Positions 43,770 to 52,821 of a stretch of 60,147 nucleotides of DNA are shown piece by piece. The translations under genes and the position numbers were made by a program. The stretch is from Myroides odoratimimus (GTDB taxonomy: Bacteria; Bacteroidota; Bacteroidia; Flavobacteriales; Flavobacteriaceae): the NCBI RefSeq assembly GCF_001485415.1, contig NZ_BCMQ01000020.1, positions 1 through 60,147 of the forward strand, written 5' to 3'. Below the pieces are notes generated by a model, which worked only from the letters and a program-made list of their open reading frames with translations, did not search any database and had not been told where the DNA came from. Within the stretch, counting starts at the first letter, position 1; each line of letters starts with the position of its first letter.

Positions 43770-44726
43770 TTATATTTCCTTTCTCACGTTTAATTCTCTA
43801 GGAGGAACTTTAAATGGTACTAGATTTGATTTTAAAACAATTCTCTGTCCTTTATATCCAGCGATATAAGAAGCATATCCAACACCCAAACCAGACTTCC
43901 CTTGAATATCTACCACATAAAGATCCCTAATTAATGGATAGGTACCTTCCGCGATATTATTTTGTGATGGCTTATAATACTTACCATCCTTAACATTCTT
44001 AACTGATAGTACTTTTAATTGAGCTAGTTTCTCTTCTAATTCTACAGTTGGCTGAGTAAGCCAATTCAATCCAATAACACCTATCGCATCAGAATTCTTA
44101 CTAACATAATCAATCACACTTTCAGTATCACCACCAAAGTATGCATAGTCCTTCGCGAACTCTTTTACATTAGCCTTTTCTTTGAAAGTTGAAACTATAC
44201 TAGAGTTAACATTATCAAATACAAGTATATGATTACCTCTTTGTTCAGAATTAGGTTTTTGCAAATTACTTAACACCTGCTCATAATCAATAATACTGTC
44301 ATTAAAAACCTTACTTGTTACAAAAACTATTGCATCTGTTGCAAAATGAGTCATCTTAGGTTTTACTCTACCTTTAAAGTGTTCAACTTCTTTATCTGTA
44401 AGTTTACGAGGTAATACAGCTACACGAATAGAATCATTCATTAGCATATTCAATACTTCACCTTCTGATTTTCTAACCAAATCAACCTTTACTCTGTTAT
44501 ACTCATACATAAATATTTCATTCACTTCATTCGCTATTGGATAAACTGATTCATCAACAAGAATACGTGTATAACCAGAAACTGGTGTTTCATCTAATGC
44601 TTTATAATCTATCTCAACATTACTTTGAGTAGATTGTACTTCTTTCTTTTTACACTGTATGAAAACAACTGAAAATGCAGTAAAAGCCAAAACATAGCTT
44701 AAAACTCTAAAACTTCTTTTTATCAT
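43770..44726 (-). CDS. PstS-like substrate-binding lipoprotein
   Basis: 318 residues. The lipoprotein signal ends in VFIQC (about Cys26) with Lys-Lys-Lys after it. The mature part has the periplasmic-binding fold of the PstS/PBP-like type: SEGEVLNMLMNDSIRVAVLP, HFATDAIVFVTSKVFNDSII, AIGVIGLNWL and YPLIRDLYV. In classical systems it delivers phosphate to PstCAB, but no pst permease or ATPase is nearby. Instead it sits between the tonB operon and a TPR gene, so phosphate binding is not assured. A separate promoter is required, since a terminator separates it from the tonB operon. Confidence 0.8.
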   Translation of the reverse strand: MIKRSFRVLSYVLAFTAFSVVFIQCKKKEVQSTQSNVEIDYKALDETPVSGYTRILVDESVYPIANEVNEIFMYEYNRVKVDLVRKSEGEVLNMLMNDSIRVAVLPRKLTDKEVEHFKGRVKPKMTHFATDAIVFVTSKVFNDSIIDYEQVLSNLQKPNSEQRGNHILVFDNVNSSIVSTFKEKANVKEFAKDYAYFGGDTESVIDYVSKNSDAIGVIGLNWLTQPTVELEEKLAQLKVLSVKNVKDGKYYKPSQNNIAEGTYPLIRDLYVVDIQGKSGLGVGYASYIAGYKGQRIVLKSNLVPFKVPPRELNVRKEI

Positions 44727-44810
44727 TTAATAAGTAGTATCTAAAAAATCTTATTCCATAAAGATAGAAAAAACAAATAACTTCCATTGTTAAGATTTGA
44801 ACAAAAAAGA

Positions 44811-44829
44811 AAGCCGCTAAAAGCGGCTT
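44811..44829 (-). terminator. terminator of the exbB-tonB operon
   Basis: A GC-rich 8-bp stem (AAGCCGCT 44811-44818 with AGCGGCTT 44822-44829) with a 3-base loop runs into a T tract on the minus strand. It separates the tonB operon from the PstS-like/TPR pair. Confidence 0.8.
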
Positions 44830-44842
44830 CATATTTTAAGAA

Positions 44843-45058
44843 TCATTCTTGATTCCAAAGTCTTATAAATCTAAATACTCCATACACAATTAATAGTCCT
44901 CCAAAAAGCATTCTATGTGTGTATTCAAGGGCTATAGGCATATTATCCCAAAACAAAAACATGCAACCTAATCCTAAATAAAGTAAAAAGAAGCATAGTC
45001 CGAAAACAAACAGAAATCGCTGTACTAGCGATTTCTGTTGAAATTTATTTTTAAACAT
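44843..45058 (-). CDS. small two-helix membrane protein
   Basis: 71 residues with a basic N-terminus and two membrane segments (FLFVFGLCFFLLYLGLGCMF and MLFGGLLIVYGVFRFI), ending RLWNQE. I do not recognise a named family. It starts 2 bp after the tonB stop and is followed by the operon terminator, so it is part of the exbB-exbD-exbD-tonB unit. A minor accessory role in that inner-membrane complex is possible but purely positional. Confidence 0.75.
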   Translation of the reverse strand: MFKNKFQQKSLVQRFLFVFGLCFFLLYLGLGCMFLFWDNMPIALEYTHRMLFGGLLIVYGVFRFIRLWNQE

Positions 45059-45060
45059 AC

Positions 45061-45915
45061 CTATTGTACTTGGATAGTAATTGGTAATGTAAATTGTGAT
45101 CTAACACTTCTATTGTTTTGAATAGCAGGTTTCCATTTTGGCATAGATTTAAGTACACGTACTGCTTCTTTACCAGCACCGTAACCTGGGTCACGAGCAA
45201 CTTTAATATCTGTTAATGAACCATCTATCTCAACAATAAACTGAACGATAACCTGGATTCTCTTCACTCCTGAGTCGATATCTGGTGTTCTGAATCTACT
45301 GATAAATTGCTTGTTGAAAGCTGCCATACCACCAGGATATTCTGCTCTAACTTGTACTGCTACGAATACCTTATTAGGGTCTCCATCTCCAGATACTTCT
45401 TGCTTTTTATCTTTATCAGCTTCACCTGTACCTTCTCCCGTTTTGATTTCTCCTTTTTCCTTATCCCCTTTAGCATCTTTCACTCCAGGATCTGCATCCT
45501 TAAGATCTTCTTGAGTAGTTAACTTTTCTGTTACTTCCTCTTTCTTCGCTACTTCTGGTTCAACGAATTTTTTAGTATCATTCACGTTCTTCACTTCCTC
45601 TACTGGTGGTGGAGGTGGTGGTGGAACATCTTCTGGTGGTGGAGGTAATTCCTCTACCGGCGGTGGAAGATCGATCTCTTTAATTTCTAAAGGCACATCG
45701 TATTTCTCCACATTTTTAACTCCAAAAGTACCTTTTGCCATGTCTATCAACATTGGAGAAGCTATTGCTATTCCAAAAAGAGCCATACCAGCAAACAAAG
45801 CTACTGTAGTAACCTTTGGGTTTTCTGATCTTAATTGATAAGCTCCGTAAGATTTGTTACGTCCTTCGAAAACAATATCAATCCAATCTTTTTTAAAGAT
45901 ATTTAATTTTGACAT
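45061..45915 (-). CDS. tonB: energy-transducing TonB protein
   Basis: 284 residues. An N-terminal cytoplasmic stretch (DWIDIVFEGRNKSYGAYQLR, typical of Bacteroidota TonB) is followed by one membrane anchor (VALFAGMALFGIAIASPM, about 36-55). The periplasmic linker is rich in Pro and acidic residues (ELPPPPEDVPPPPPPPVEEV), then Lys/Glu. The TonB C-terminal domain comes last (VFVAVQVRAEYPGGMAAFNK, VRVLKSMPKWKPAIQNNRSV). It carries proton-motive energy from ExbB/ExbD to outer-membrane receptors, plausibly including the SusC and TonB receptors in this window. It lies 23 bp after the second exbD gene. Confidence 0.95.
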   Translation of the reverse strand: MSKLNIFKKDWIDIVFEGRNKSYGAYQLRSENPKVTTVALFAGMALFGIAIASPMLIDMAKGTFGVKNVEKYDVPLEIKEIDLPPPVEELPPPPEDVPPPPPPPVEEVKNVNDTKKFVEPEVAKKEEVTEKLTTQEDLKDADPGVKDAKGDKEKGEIKTGEGTGEADKDKKQEVSGDGDPNKVFVAVQVRAEYPGGMAAFNKQFISRFRTPDIDSGVKRIQVIVQFIVEIDGSLTDIKVARDPGYGAGKEAVRVLKSMPKWKPAIQNNRSVRSQFTLPITIQVQ

Positions 45916-45938
45916 TTCTTTTATTATTTAGACGTTAA

Positions 45939-46478
45939 CTATTTCTCACCTAAGAACTCTAAATCCTTATCAGAGATATCAACGATAGCATAAGTTTTAG
46001 TACCTGTAATTGCCATTTCGTCTAAGATATCTACTAGATTACGATAATTTGATTTCTCACTAGCTTTGATAATTACAATTAAGCCATCTTCAGGATTTTG
46101 AGAATAAGCCAAAGCTTTTTTGGTATTCTCCATAATTACTTTTCTTATCCCGTTTTGACCGTATGAACTATCTGTAGGTCCCACTAATGGTTCATGAGGC
46201 ATTCCCATATACCATTTTATTTTATTATCCGCACCGATTAAGACAGTCATCGTACGATTCTCATCTACTTTCGTTTTATCTTCTTTCTTTGCTTCTTCAG
46301 ACTTGTCTGGCATAGCTAAGTTCATCGACTGCGGTTTATTCATTGATGTAGTCAACATAAAGAAAGTAATCAATAAGAAAGCAAGATCCACCATCGCAGT
46401 TAAATCCACTCCAGCATTCTGCTTTTTACTTCTTACTTTTTTATCCTTGTCGCCTCCACCTGTATTTAATTCAGCCAT
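45939..46478 (-). CDS. exbD: ExbD-type biopolymer transport protein (second copy)
   Basis: 179 residues. A basic N-terminus is followed by one membrane helix with the essential Asp (DLTAMVDLAFLLITFFMLTT). The periplasmic domain ends SDKDLEFLGEK. It forms the proton-driven stator with ExbB. This copy has a longer charged linker (KSEEAKKEDKTKVDENRTMT) than classical ExbD. It is 18 bp downstream of the first exbD gene. Two different ExbD proteins in one operon are usual in this family of bacteria and may form a mixed complex. Confidence 0.92.
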   Translation of the reverse strand: MAELNTGGGDKDKKVRSKKQNAGVDLTAMVDLAFLLITFFMLTTSMNKPQSMNLAMPDKSEEAKKEDKTKVDENRTMTVLIGADNKIKWYMGMPHEPLVGPTDSSYGQNGIRKVIMENTKKALAYSQNPEDGLIVIIKASEKSNYRNLVDILDEMAITGTKTYAIVDISDKDLEFLGEK

Positions 46479-46496
46479 TTACAGTTTGTTTAATGA

Positions 46497-47126
46497 TTAA
46501 AAATCCTCATTTCTTAGACCTGTCACCAAGTAGAATTTGTTTAGACGTTGCTCCTGCATAACATCCATAACACTTTTCACTTTTGGATAGTTTACAGTTG
46601 CATCTGCTTTGATCGCTACTTCAAGAACTTTATTGTTCAAGTCTTTAGCTACAACACGAGCTGTCTGAACCCAATCCTTTAATTGGTTATTTACAGAATC
46701 TGTAGGAATCCCAGGTTGGTTTGAAGTAACTTTATTTCTAACATCTGGCGGAAGATTTAAGAAACTTTTCAAATCTTGCATTGGTGTACCAACACCTTCT
46801 AAGAATGAAAAAGTCTTTTTCTCTTCATCATTAAATTCTATATTGTAGCGCTCTCCCATTTTTTCAAGAGTTGCGATACGATCCTCTCTACCTAAAACCC
46901 CAAAGAAAACCTTTTCTGATCCTTCTTCACCTCCGATAGTAACTGTAGCTAAATTAACCTCTGGTAATTTAGTTTGTACTGTTGAAGATGGAGTATCCAC
47001 AGGTAATGGTTCTGGCATTTTAGCAGTAGAAGTCAATACGAAGAAAGTCAAAAGTAGGAATGACACGTCACACATTGCGGTCATATCCACTCTCATACTT
47101 TTCTTTTTCATTTTACCTTTTGCCAT
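46497..47126 (-). CDS. exbD: ExbD-type biopolymer transport protein (first copy)
   Basis: 209 residues. The membrane helix has the conserved Asp in VDMTAMCDVSFLLLTFFVLT. The periplasmic part is larger than in the second copy and includes an inserted segment after the VNLATVTIGGEEGSEKVFFG strand. The C-terminus (VNYPKVKSVMDVMQEQRLNK, FYLVTGLRNEDF) is typical of ExbD. It lies 81 bp after exbB and 18 bp before the next exbD. The role is energy coupling for TonB-dependent transport. Confidence 0.92.
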   Translation of the reverse strand: MAKGKMKKKSMRVDMTAMCDVSFLLLTFFVLTSTAKMPEPLPVDTPSSTVQTKLPEVNLATVTIGGEEGSEKVFFGVLGREDRIATLEKMGERYNIEFNDEEKKTFSFLEGVGTPMQDLKSFLNLPPDVRNKVTSNQPGIPTDSVNNQLKDWVQTARVVAKDLNNKVLEVAIKADATVNYPKVKSVMDVMQEQRLNKFYLVTGLRNEDF

Positions 47127-47207
47127 TGATAGTGTTTTTTATAAACTAAACCTGTATTGATTCTAAGTCTACACAGGCTTAGTATTATTATTATTTACTT
47201 ATTCTAA

Positions 47208-48047
47208 TTACTTTACTAAACCTTTGAATCTTCTGTAAGATTGAGTAATAGCAAATCCTGCTTCGTCAATTGAATAAGTTAATCTATCAATTTTAGTTGT
47301 AAATGAGTTATACATAACAATAGCTAATGTAGAAGTACCAATACCTGTTGCAGTACATACTAACGCCTCAGAAATACCTGTTGCTAATGCTGCTGAGTCA
47401 GGAGTACCAGAAGTTGCTAAAGCTGAGAACGCTTTAATCATCCCTGTTACTGTACCTAATAATCCTACTAACGTACCAATAGATACTAATGTAGCTAATA
47501 CGATCATGTTTCTTTCTAACATTGGCATCTCTAATGTAGTAGCCTCTTCGATTTCTTTTTGAATTGCTTCAGTAGCTTCTTCGCTATTGAATCCTTCTTT
47601 TTTCATTTCTTCATACTTGATTAATCCAGCCTTTACTACGTTAGCTACTGACCCTTGTTGAGCGTCACATGCATCCATAGCCTCGCTGATTCTTCCAGCA
47701 TTGATGTTTCCTTGTAAGTCTTGTACGAATTTACCTACGTTACCTTTTCCTGATGCTTTAGAAATTACAAAGAATCTCTCTATTGAGAAAACTACAGTCA
47801 TTGTTAATAATCCAATTAACGCCGCTACTACAATTCCTCCTTTATAAACCATTCCCATGAAGTTTCCTGGTAGTGGATGTCCGTTTTCTGGATCACCGTT
47901 TTCAAAGTTAGCTGGGTTACCCATTACAAATTTCCAGATAATGTAACCAAATACAATACAAAATACTACTGCTAGTGATGCAATTACTCTGCTTGCTCCT
48001 GAACTAGATCCTTTTTTCTCAACTGATTCGTTTGATACTTTTGTCAT
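47208..48047 (-). CDS. exbB: MotA/TolQ/ExbB proton-channel protein
   Basis: 279 residues with membrane segments at about 22-42, 75-95, 175-195 and 215-235. The family core runs from EMPMLERNMIVLATLVSIGT through LVGLLGTVTGMIKAFSALAT to the GISEALVCTATGIGTSTLAI segment. It forms the ring around the ExbD helices and passes protons. It is the first gene of the operon. A minus-strand TAAATTTG box (48131-48124) lies 77 bp upstream. Confidence 0.95.
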   Translation of the reverse strand: MTKVSNESVEKKGSSSGASRVIASLAVVFCIVFGYIIWKFVMGNPANFENGDPENGHPLPGNFMGMVYKGGIVVAALIGLLTMTVVFSIERFFVISKASGKGNVGKFVQDLQGNINAGRISEAMDACDAQQGSVANVVKAGLIKYEEMKKEGFNSEEATEAIQKEIEEATTLEMPMLERNMIVLATLVSIGTLVGLLGTVTGMIKAFSALATSGTPDSAALATGISEALVCTATGIGTSTLAIVMYNSFTTKIDRLTYSIDEAGFAITQSYRRFKGLVK

Positions 48048-48377
48048 CTTTTTAAAAATTTAATTCTTTTTTTTTCAATTATTACTTATTACTTATTTTC
48101 TCTTTTAAAACTAATGAGAGTCGCAAATTTATGTTTTTAGATCAAATAAAAAAATTTATAATGATTTTTTTCAACTCTTTCTTTCTTGATTTAACACAGA
48201 GGAAATTTAACACCCCGTATTAAAAGGAAATGTTAAGCTAAGGTAAAGATAACAACTCTAAATGAAATAAACTAAAGCATTTTTTACATTACCTTCAAAT
48301 TTAACATTTCAAATTTATATATAATTTATTTTGCGAATACATTATCTTTGTTAAAGTTTAAAGATGTTTTTTACAAA
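48048..48377. other. 330-bp divergent promoter region
   Basis: AT-rich, with no gene. It holds a minus-strand TAAATTTG box (48131-48124) suited to the exbB operon and a plus-strand TATCTTTG box (48343-48350) for the HerA-type gene. Long T tracts lie next to exbB. Nothing else is recognisable. Confidence 0.6.
48343..48350 (+). promoter_or_regulatory. -7 box of the HerA-type ATPase gene
   Basis: TATCTTTG matches TAnnTTTG. It overlaps the TTG at 48348, which would otherwise be the first in-frame start. Translation must therefore begin later, at the ATG codons at 48378 or 48387. Confidence 0.5.
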
Positions 48378-49919
48378 ATGACAACTATGAATAAAGAAAA
48401 CTTCAGCACTAATCTCCAACAAGGCTATTCTTTTAAAGGAGATTATATTACTATAGGTGCAGCAAAATTAGAAGGTGAGATTCTAGCCGATCACTTTATC
48501 AATATTCCACTCAAAACCATTAATAGACATGGACTTATAGCGGGGGCAACGGGTACTGGTAAAACCAAAACAATACAAGTATTATCTGAACAACTTTCTG
48601 CTAAAGGTATACCTGTTTTAATGATGGACATTAAAGGTGACTTTAGTGGTATAGCGATGAGTGGTGTAGAAAATGACTTTATAAAAGACAGACATTCTAG
48701 GATGAACTTGCCTTTTACCCCTTCTGGATTCCCTGTGGAGCTATTATCAATTTCGCAACAAAATGGCGTAAGACTTAGAGCTACCATAACTGAATTTGGT
48801 CCAATCTTATTCAGTAGAATACTAGATTTAAATGAAACTCAGTCTGGTATCGTCTCTCTTGTGTTTAAATACTGTGATGACAAACAACTTCCTTTACTTG
48901 ATTTAAAAGACTTTAAAAAGACACTTCAATACTTAACTAACGAAGGAAAAGAAGAAATAGAAGCAGAATATGGTCGTATTTCTGCAGCTTCAACTGGGGC
49001 TATTATTCGAAAGATAATAGAATTAGAACAGCAAGGAGCAGATATATTCTTTGCAGAACCTTCTTTTGATATACAGGATTTAATGCGTATTGACGAGAAT
49101 GGGTATGGATATGTAAACATTCTTCGTCTAACAGACATACAAGATAAGCCTAAACTTTTCTCTACTTTTATGCTAAACCTACTGGCGCAAGTCTATTCTC
49201 AGATGCCAGAACAAGGGGATAGTGGACAACCAGAACTAGTAATCTTCATAGATGAAGCGCACTTAATATTTAACGAAGCAAGTAAAACACTATTAAATCA
49301 GATTGAAACCATCGTTAAGTTAATTCGTTCTAAAGGAATAGGAATTTACTTTATCACACAGAATCCTACTGATATTCCGAATGGTGTACTAGCACAACTA
49401 GGTCTAAAAATACAACATGCACTACGCGCATTCACAGAAAAAGATCGCAAAGCAATAAAAACTGCTGCAGAAAACTTCCCTTCTACAGAATATTATAAGA
49501 CGGATGAGATTATTACTTCTATGGGAACAGGAGAAGCTTTAGTAACTGCTCTAAACGAAAAAGGTATCCCCACCCCACTTGCAGTATGTACTATGCGTGC
49601 ACCTATGAGTAGAATGGATATCTTATCTGATCAAGAAATAAATGACCTCATAACCAAATCTTCTCTTGCTAAAAAGTACAATGAGTATTTTGATAGAGAA
49701 AGTGCTTATGAGATACTAACTGCTAAACTAGAGGCTCTAAAACAAGAAGAGCAAAAAGTAAAAGAAACAAAAACAAGTACTACTAAAACACAACAAGGAA
49801 ATAGTGATGTTACAAAAGGAATTATTAAAGTTGTAACTAGTGCTACTTTTATAAGAGCCGCTTTTGGTATCTTAAATAAAATATTATCTGGAGGAAACTC
49901 TAAGGGTAAACGCAAATAA
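48378..49919 (+). CDS. HerA-type ATPase (DUF853, YjgR-like)
   Basis: 513 residues from the ATG at 48378; 48387 is also possible. The frame reaches back to a TTG at 48348 that lies in the promoter. Domains are the HerA/FtsK-type ATPase with Walker A GATGTGKT (about 56-63), DIKGDFSG, Walker B LVIFIDEAHLIF and GIGIYFITQNPTDIPNGVLA. The Lys-rich C-terminal tail is of the DUF853 family. E. coli YjgR is the best-known relative and its function is not defined; DNA or protein translocation is assumed. It is a single gene convergent with kmo. Confidence 0.88.
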   Translation: MTTMNKENFSTNLQQGYSFKGDYITIGAAKLEGEILADHFINIPLKTINRHGLIAGATGTGKTKTIQVLSEQLSAKGIPVLMMDIKGDFSGIAMSGVENDFIKDRHSRMNLPFTPSGFPVELLSISQQNGVRLRATITEFGPILFSRILDLNETQSGIVSLVFKYCDDKQLPLLDLKDFKKTLQYLTNEGKEEIEAEYGRISAASTGAIIRKIIELEQQGADIFFAEPSFDIQDLMRIDENGYGYVNILRLTDIQDKPKLFSTFMLNLLAQVYSQMPEQGDSGQPELVIFIDEAHLIFNEASKTLLNQIETIVKLIRSKGIGIYFITQNPTDIPNGVLAQLGLKIQHALRAFTEKDRKAIKTAAENFPSTEYYKTDEIITSMGTGEALVTALNEKGIPTPLAVCTMRAPMSRMDILSDQEINDLITKSSLAKKYNEYFDRESAYEILTAKLEALKQEEQKVKETKTSTTKTQQGNSDVTKGIIKVVTSATFIRAAFGILNKILSGGNSKGKRK

Positions 49920-49925
49920 ATAAAA

Positions 49926-49953
49926 AAGGGTATATGCAATTGTATATACCCTT
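49926..49953. terminator. bidirectional terminator
   Basis: A 14-bp stem with one G-T pair (49926-49939 with 49940-49953) is flanked by an A run on the left and T-rich DNA on the right. It lies between convergent stops at 49919 and 49964. Confidence 0.75.
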
Positions 49954-49963
49954 CTTCTTTATA

Positions 49964-51298
49964 TTATAGAAGAGACTTTATCTTATTCATTACTTCATCA
50001 CTATCCCATTTATCTTCGATATTGTCCATCAACATCACTTGATCCATTATATGAGTTTGCCTATCTCCTTCTGCTAAAGCAGAAACATAGCTTTCTGTAC
50101 TAAAAGTTACTCTATCATATAAAGGCAACCATAACTCAGGGTATACCTCAGCAAACTTGCCTTCAATTTTCTTACGTAACAAGAACATATCATCTGCTGT
50201 ATCTTCACTCATCTCCTTAAAATTTCGATAAGACAGTTCTGCTATAGCATCTCCATTAGGTTTTCTTTCTTCTTGATATTTTTTCAAGATACCCAGCCAA
50301 CTATCATTTTCTCCTTGGCTTATTATTTGGTTAAGAACATACACATCTTCTAATCCAGCATTTAATCCTTGCCCATAAAAAGGCACTACTGCATGCGCGG
50401 CATCACCGATAAGAGCGACCTTATCTTCAGATACCCAAGGATAACACTTCATTGTTACCAATGAATTCACTGGGTTCTCTTTAAATTGTTCTAAATAATT
50501 TGGTATCAAAGCATCTACATCCTTAAAGTAAGTAGTAAAAAACTGATTTATTTCAGCATCTGAATTGATTGTCTCAAAAGACACATCTCCATCATAAGGC
50601 ATAAATAATGTGCAAGTAAAAGAACCATCAACATTCGCCAAAGCAATAAACATAAAGTCTTTTCTTGGCCAAATATGAAATGCGTTCTTAGATAACTGAT
50701 GTTCTCCATTAGGCATTGCTTCTATACGAAGTTCCTTATATCCTAAATGTAGATATGATTGTTGGTACTCAAATCTACTTTGTTTTTGCATTTTAGCTCT
50801 AACCCTAGAATACGCTCCATCAGCACCAAAGATCAAATCCGTTCTAATTTCATTCCACTGATCACTTTCTTTTTCTGCTGTATATAGAATTCCTTTTTTC
50901 AAATTAACATCCCATATCGGAGTATCAAACTTAAATAATACACCTTCTTTCTCTGCAATAGAAATCAACTCCTTATTTAGTCCTCCTCTGGATATTGCCC
51001 ATATAGAGTTTCCTTTTATACTATAAGGCTGGTATTTAATATCCCCCTCTTCTGTATGAATTGCTCTTTCGGACATGGGAATACCAAGTTCTCTTACTTC
51101 ATCTTCTATACCCAATTCTTTTAATATCCTCCATCCTCTATCTGATAAAGCTAGATTAATAGATCTTCCTCTAAAGTCTATATTTCGAATATCCTCACTC
51201 TTATCGTATACTGTAACCGTATAGCCTTTCTTTTTTAAGCTGATTGCCAACACTACACCAACCAATCCACTACCAACTATCGAGATATCTTTTACCAT
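49964..51298 (-). CDS. kmo: kynurenine 3-monooxygenase
   Basis: 444 residues of a class A flavoprotein monooxygenase. It adds a hydroxyl to kynurenine using NADPH, O2 and FAD. The N-terminal FAD fold is SIVGSGLVGVVLAISLKKKG (GxGxxG, residues 9-14). The second FAD motif is ALIGDAAHAVVPFYGQGLNA. Further family features are FRGRSINLALSDRG early in the protein and NSLVTMKCYPW. Length fits. With kynureninase 1.5 kb away it makes 3-hydroxyanthranilate, the precursor for NAD or for degradation of tryptophan. It is followed by a bidirectional terminator. Confidence 0.93.
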   Translation of the reverse strand: MVKDISIVGSGLVGVVLAISLKKKGYTVTVYDKSEDIRNIDFRGRSINLALSDRGWRILKELGIEDEVRELGIPMSERAIHTEEGDIKYQPYSIKGNSIWAISRGGLNKELISIAEKEGVLFKFDTPIWDVNLKKGILYTAEKESDQWNEIRTDLIFGADGAYSRVRAKMQKQSRFEYQQSYLHLGYKELRIEAMPNGEHQLSKNAFHIWPRKDFMFIALANVDGSFTCTLFMPYDGDVSFETINSDAEINQFFTTYFKDVDALIPNYLEQFKENPVNSLVTMKCYPWVSEDKVALIGDAAHAVVPFYGQGLNAGLEDVYVLNQIISQGENDSWLGILKKYQEERKPNGDAIAELSYRNFKEMSEDTADDMFLLRKKIEGKFAEVYPELWLPLYDRVTFSTESYVSALAEGDRQTHIMDQVMLMDNIEDKWDSDEVMNKIKSLL

Positions 51299-51410
51299 TA
51301 CGCTAACTAATTTATTTTTAACAAATTAAAATACATATCCTTTGATTACTTATATTTTAACTCTAATATTCTCTGTACATTTAAGCAACAACACAACTAA
51401 CAGATTCCCT

Positions 51411-51575
51411 ATGAAAGATTTAATTTGGATCCTAGTGATACTTCTTTTAACAGGGTGGTATCTCTTTTACATCGTATTTAATATAGAACATATCTTAGTC
51501 TCTATATTACTATTTGCTGCTACTATACTTTCTTTGTATAATATATTCTTTTGTGACAAACCTATAAAAAAATAA
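51411..51575 (+). CDS. small membrane protein, lmo0937/DUF5670-like
   Basis: 54 residues from the ATG at 51411. The frame is open from 51342, but the extra N-terminus is unlike the family. Two hydrophobic helices (LIWILVILLLTGWYLFYIVF and ILVSILLFAATILSLYNIFF) flank the short turn NIEH, with a basic tail KPIKK. This shape resembles the small lmo0937-type membrane proteins, which are linked to stress in some bacteria. The assignment is weak. It is divergent from kmo and has a strong terminator shared with the hydrolase gene. Confidence 0.55.
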   Translation: MKDLIWILVILLLTGWYLFYIVFNIEHILVSILLFAATILSLYNIFFCDKPIKK

Positions 51576-51598
51576 AGAGTCTCGTGAGACTCTTTATT
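51571..51598. terminator. bidirectional terminator
   Basis: A perfect 13-bp inverted repeat (51571-51583 with 51586-51598) begins inside the stop region of the small membrane protein gene and lies 6 bp from the stop of the convergent hydrolase gene. Confidence 0.8.
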
Positions 51599-51603
51599 TT
51601 TGT

Positions 51604-52689
51604 TTATTTCTTAAACTCTATTTTTTGTCCTACTGCTAAGCCTTGTGATTTTGCAAATGCTCCACACATATGGAACAATAATCTAGCCCCTACATTTCCA
51701 TCCCAATCATCTTCTCCTGGCGCTACCTCTACTAAATCCATTCCTATAATTAACTTATTAGATTCTGATAAACGAGTAATCATATAAGTTGCTTGCTCAT
51801 AAGTTAATCCTCCTGGTACTGGTGTTCCTGTATTTGGACAATACCAAGCTAATAAAGCATCAATATCAAAACTAATCGCTACTTTCTCAGGTAATGAAGC
51901 GATGATTTGATCACATTTATCTTTCCAACTCATTCCTTCAAATTCATCTTTCTTCAAATCTGCATCAGTATGCACCAACACTCTTCCATCTGCTTCTACT
52001 ACTGTTGCAACTTCTTGTTCACAGAAATCACGAATACCTACTTGCACAATTGTCTTTACTTGAGGTAATTTTAATGTATTGAACATAATAGATGCGTGAG
52101 AGTAAGTAAACCCTTCATAAGCATCTCTTAAATCCATATGTGCATCAAAGTGTAAAATACCAAAAGCATCGTGATGTTTTGCTAAAGCATTGTAATATCC
52201 AAATGGAGTACTGTGATCTCCTCCTAATAATACTACGCGTTTTCCTTTTGCCATCCAGTAAGATACTTTCTCTTCTACTTCTTTGTGAAATTTATCACAT
52301 ACTGCATTAATTGTATCTAAATCTTTTTGTAATTCTGGTAAGTCTGCAATATTCTCACCATTCTCAAGTGCTTCAATGATTGGCTGAGCCATTTCTTTAT
52401 ATTTTGCACTTTCTACAGCCCAATGTTCTGGAGCCTCATCTATATAGATACCTAGCTTCCATAAATCAGGATATTGTTGGTGTAATAAGTCTACTTGATA
52501 AGAGGCTTCTAATATAGCTTCTGGTCCTTCTGATGCTCCTGCTCCGTAACTTACTGTTACTTCCCATGGTGCTGGTACCACTATAATCTCACTCTCCTCA
52601 GCTGTAAAAGGTAATCCATATATCGTCGCATCTGCTAATCCTGGCTGAGATGGATCGAAATTATCTATCTTATTTTGTTTAGTTGACAT
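51604..52689 (-). CDS. arginase/agmatinase-fold ureohydrolase
   Basis: 361 residues. All six Mn ligands of the ureohydrolase fold are present: His159 in GGDHS, Asp182/His184/Asp186 in DAHMD, and Asp275/Asp277 in SFDID. The family signature SxDxDxxDP(x)3(P)GTGTPxPGG is altered here: DIDALLAWYCPNTGTPVPGG has Leu-Ala in place of the usual Asp-Pro. Substrate could be agmatine, formiminoglutamate or another guanidino/amide compound. It lies between kmo and kynU and has its own TTG-N19-TACATTTG promoter. The substrate is unresolved. Confidence 0.85.
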   Translation of the reverse strand: MSTKQNKIDNFDPSQPGLADATIYGLPFTAEESEIIVVPAPWEVTVSYGAGASEGPEAILEASYQVDLLHQQYPDLWKLGIYIDEAPEHWAVESAKYKEMAQPIIEALENGENIADLPELQKDLDTINAVCDKFHKEVEEKVSYWMAKGKRVVLLGGDHSTPFGYYNALAKHHDAFGILHFDAHMDLRDAYEGFTYSHASIMFNTLKLPQVKTIVQVGIRDFCEQEVATVVEADGRVLVHTDADLKKDEFEGMSWKDKCDQIIASLPEKVAISFDIDALLAWYCPNTGTPVPGGLTYEQATYMITRLSESNKLIIGMDLVEVAPGEDDWDGNVGARLLFHMCGAFAKSQGLAVGQKIEFKK

Positions 52690-52705
52690 CGTATTTTATT
52701 TTTTG

Positions 52706-52735
52706 CAAATGTAATTTAATTTAAATGATAGACAA
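52706..52735 (-). promoter_or_regulatory. promoter of the ureohydrolase gene
   Basis: TTG (52735-52733), 19-bp spacer and TACATTTG (52713-52706) on the minus strand match the consensus fully. The ATG at 52689 is 17 bp downstream of the -7 box. Confidence 0.7.
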
Positions 52736-52821
52736 ATCAGGCAAATTAAATTCTATTAAATAACTATTCATTCCTTATTTTTCTCTACTACACGAATACA
52801 GTAATCTATCATACTAATAAT

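Noticed and set aside
48348..48377. TTG start for the HerA-type ATPase
   Set aside because: The TTG is part of the -7 promoter box TATCTTTG, so it would not be in the transcript.
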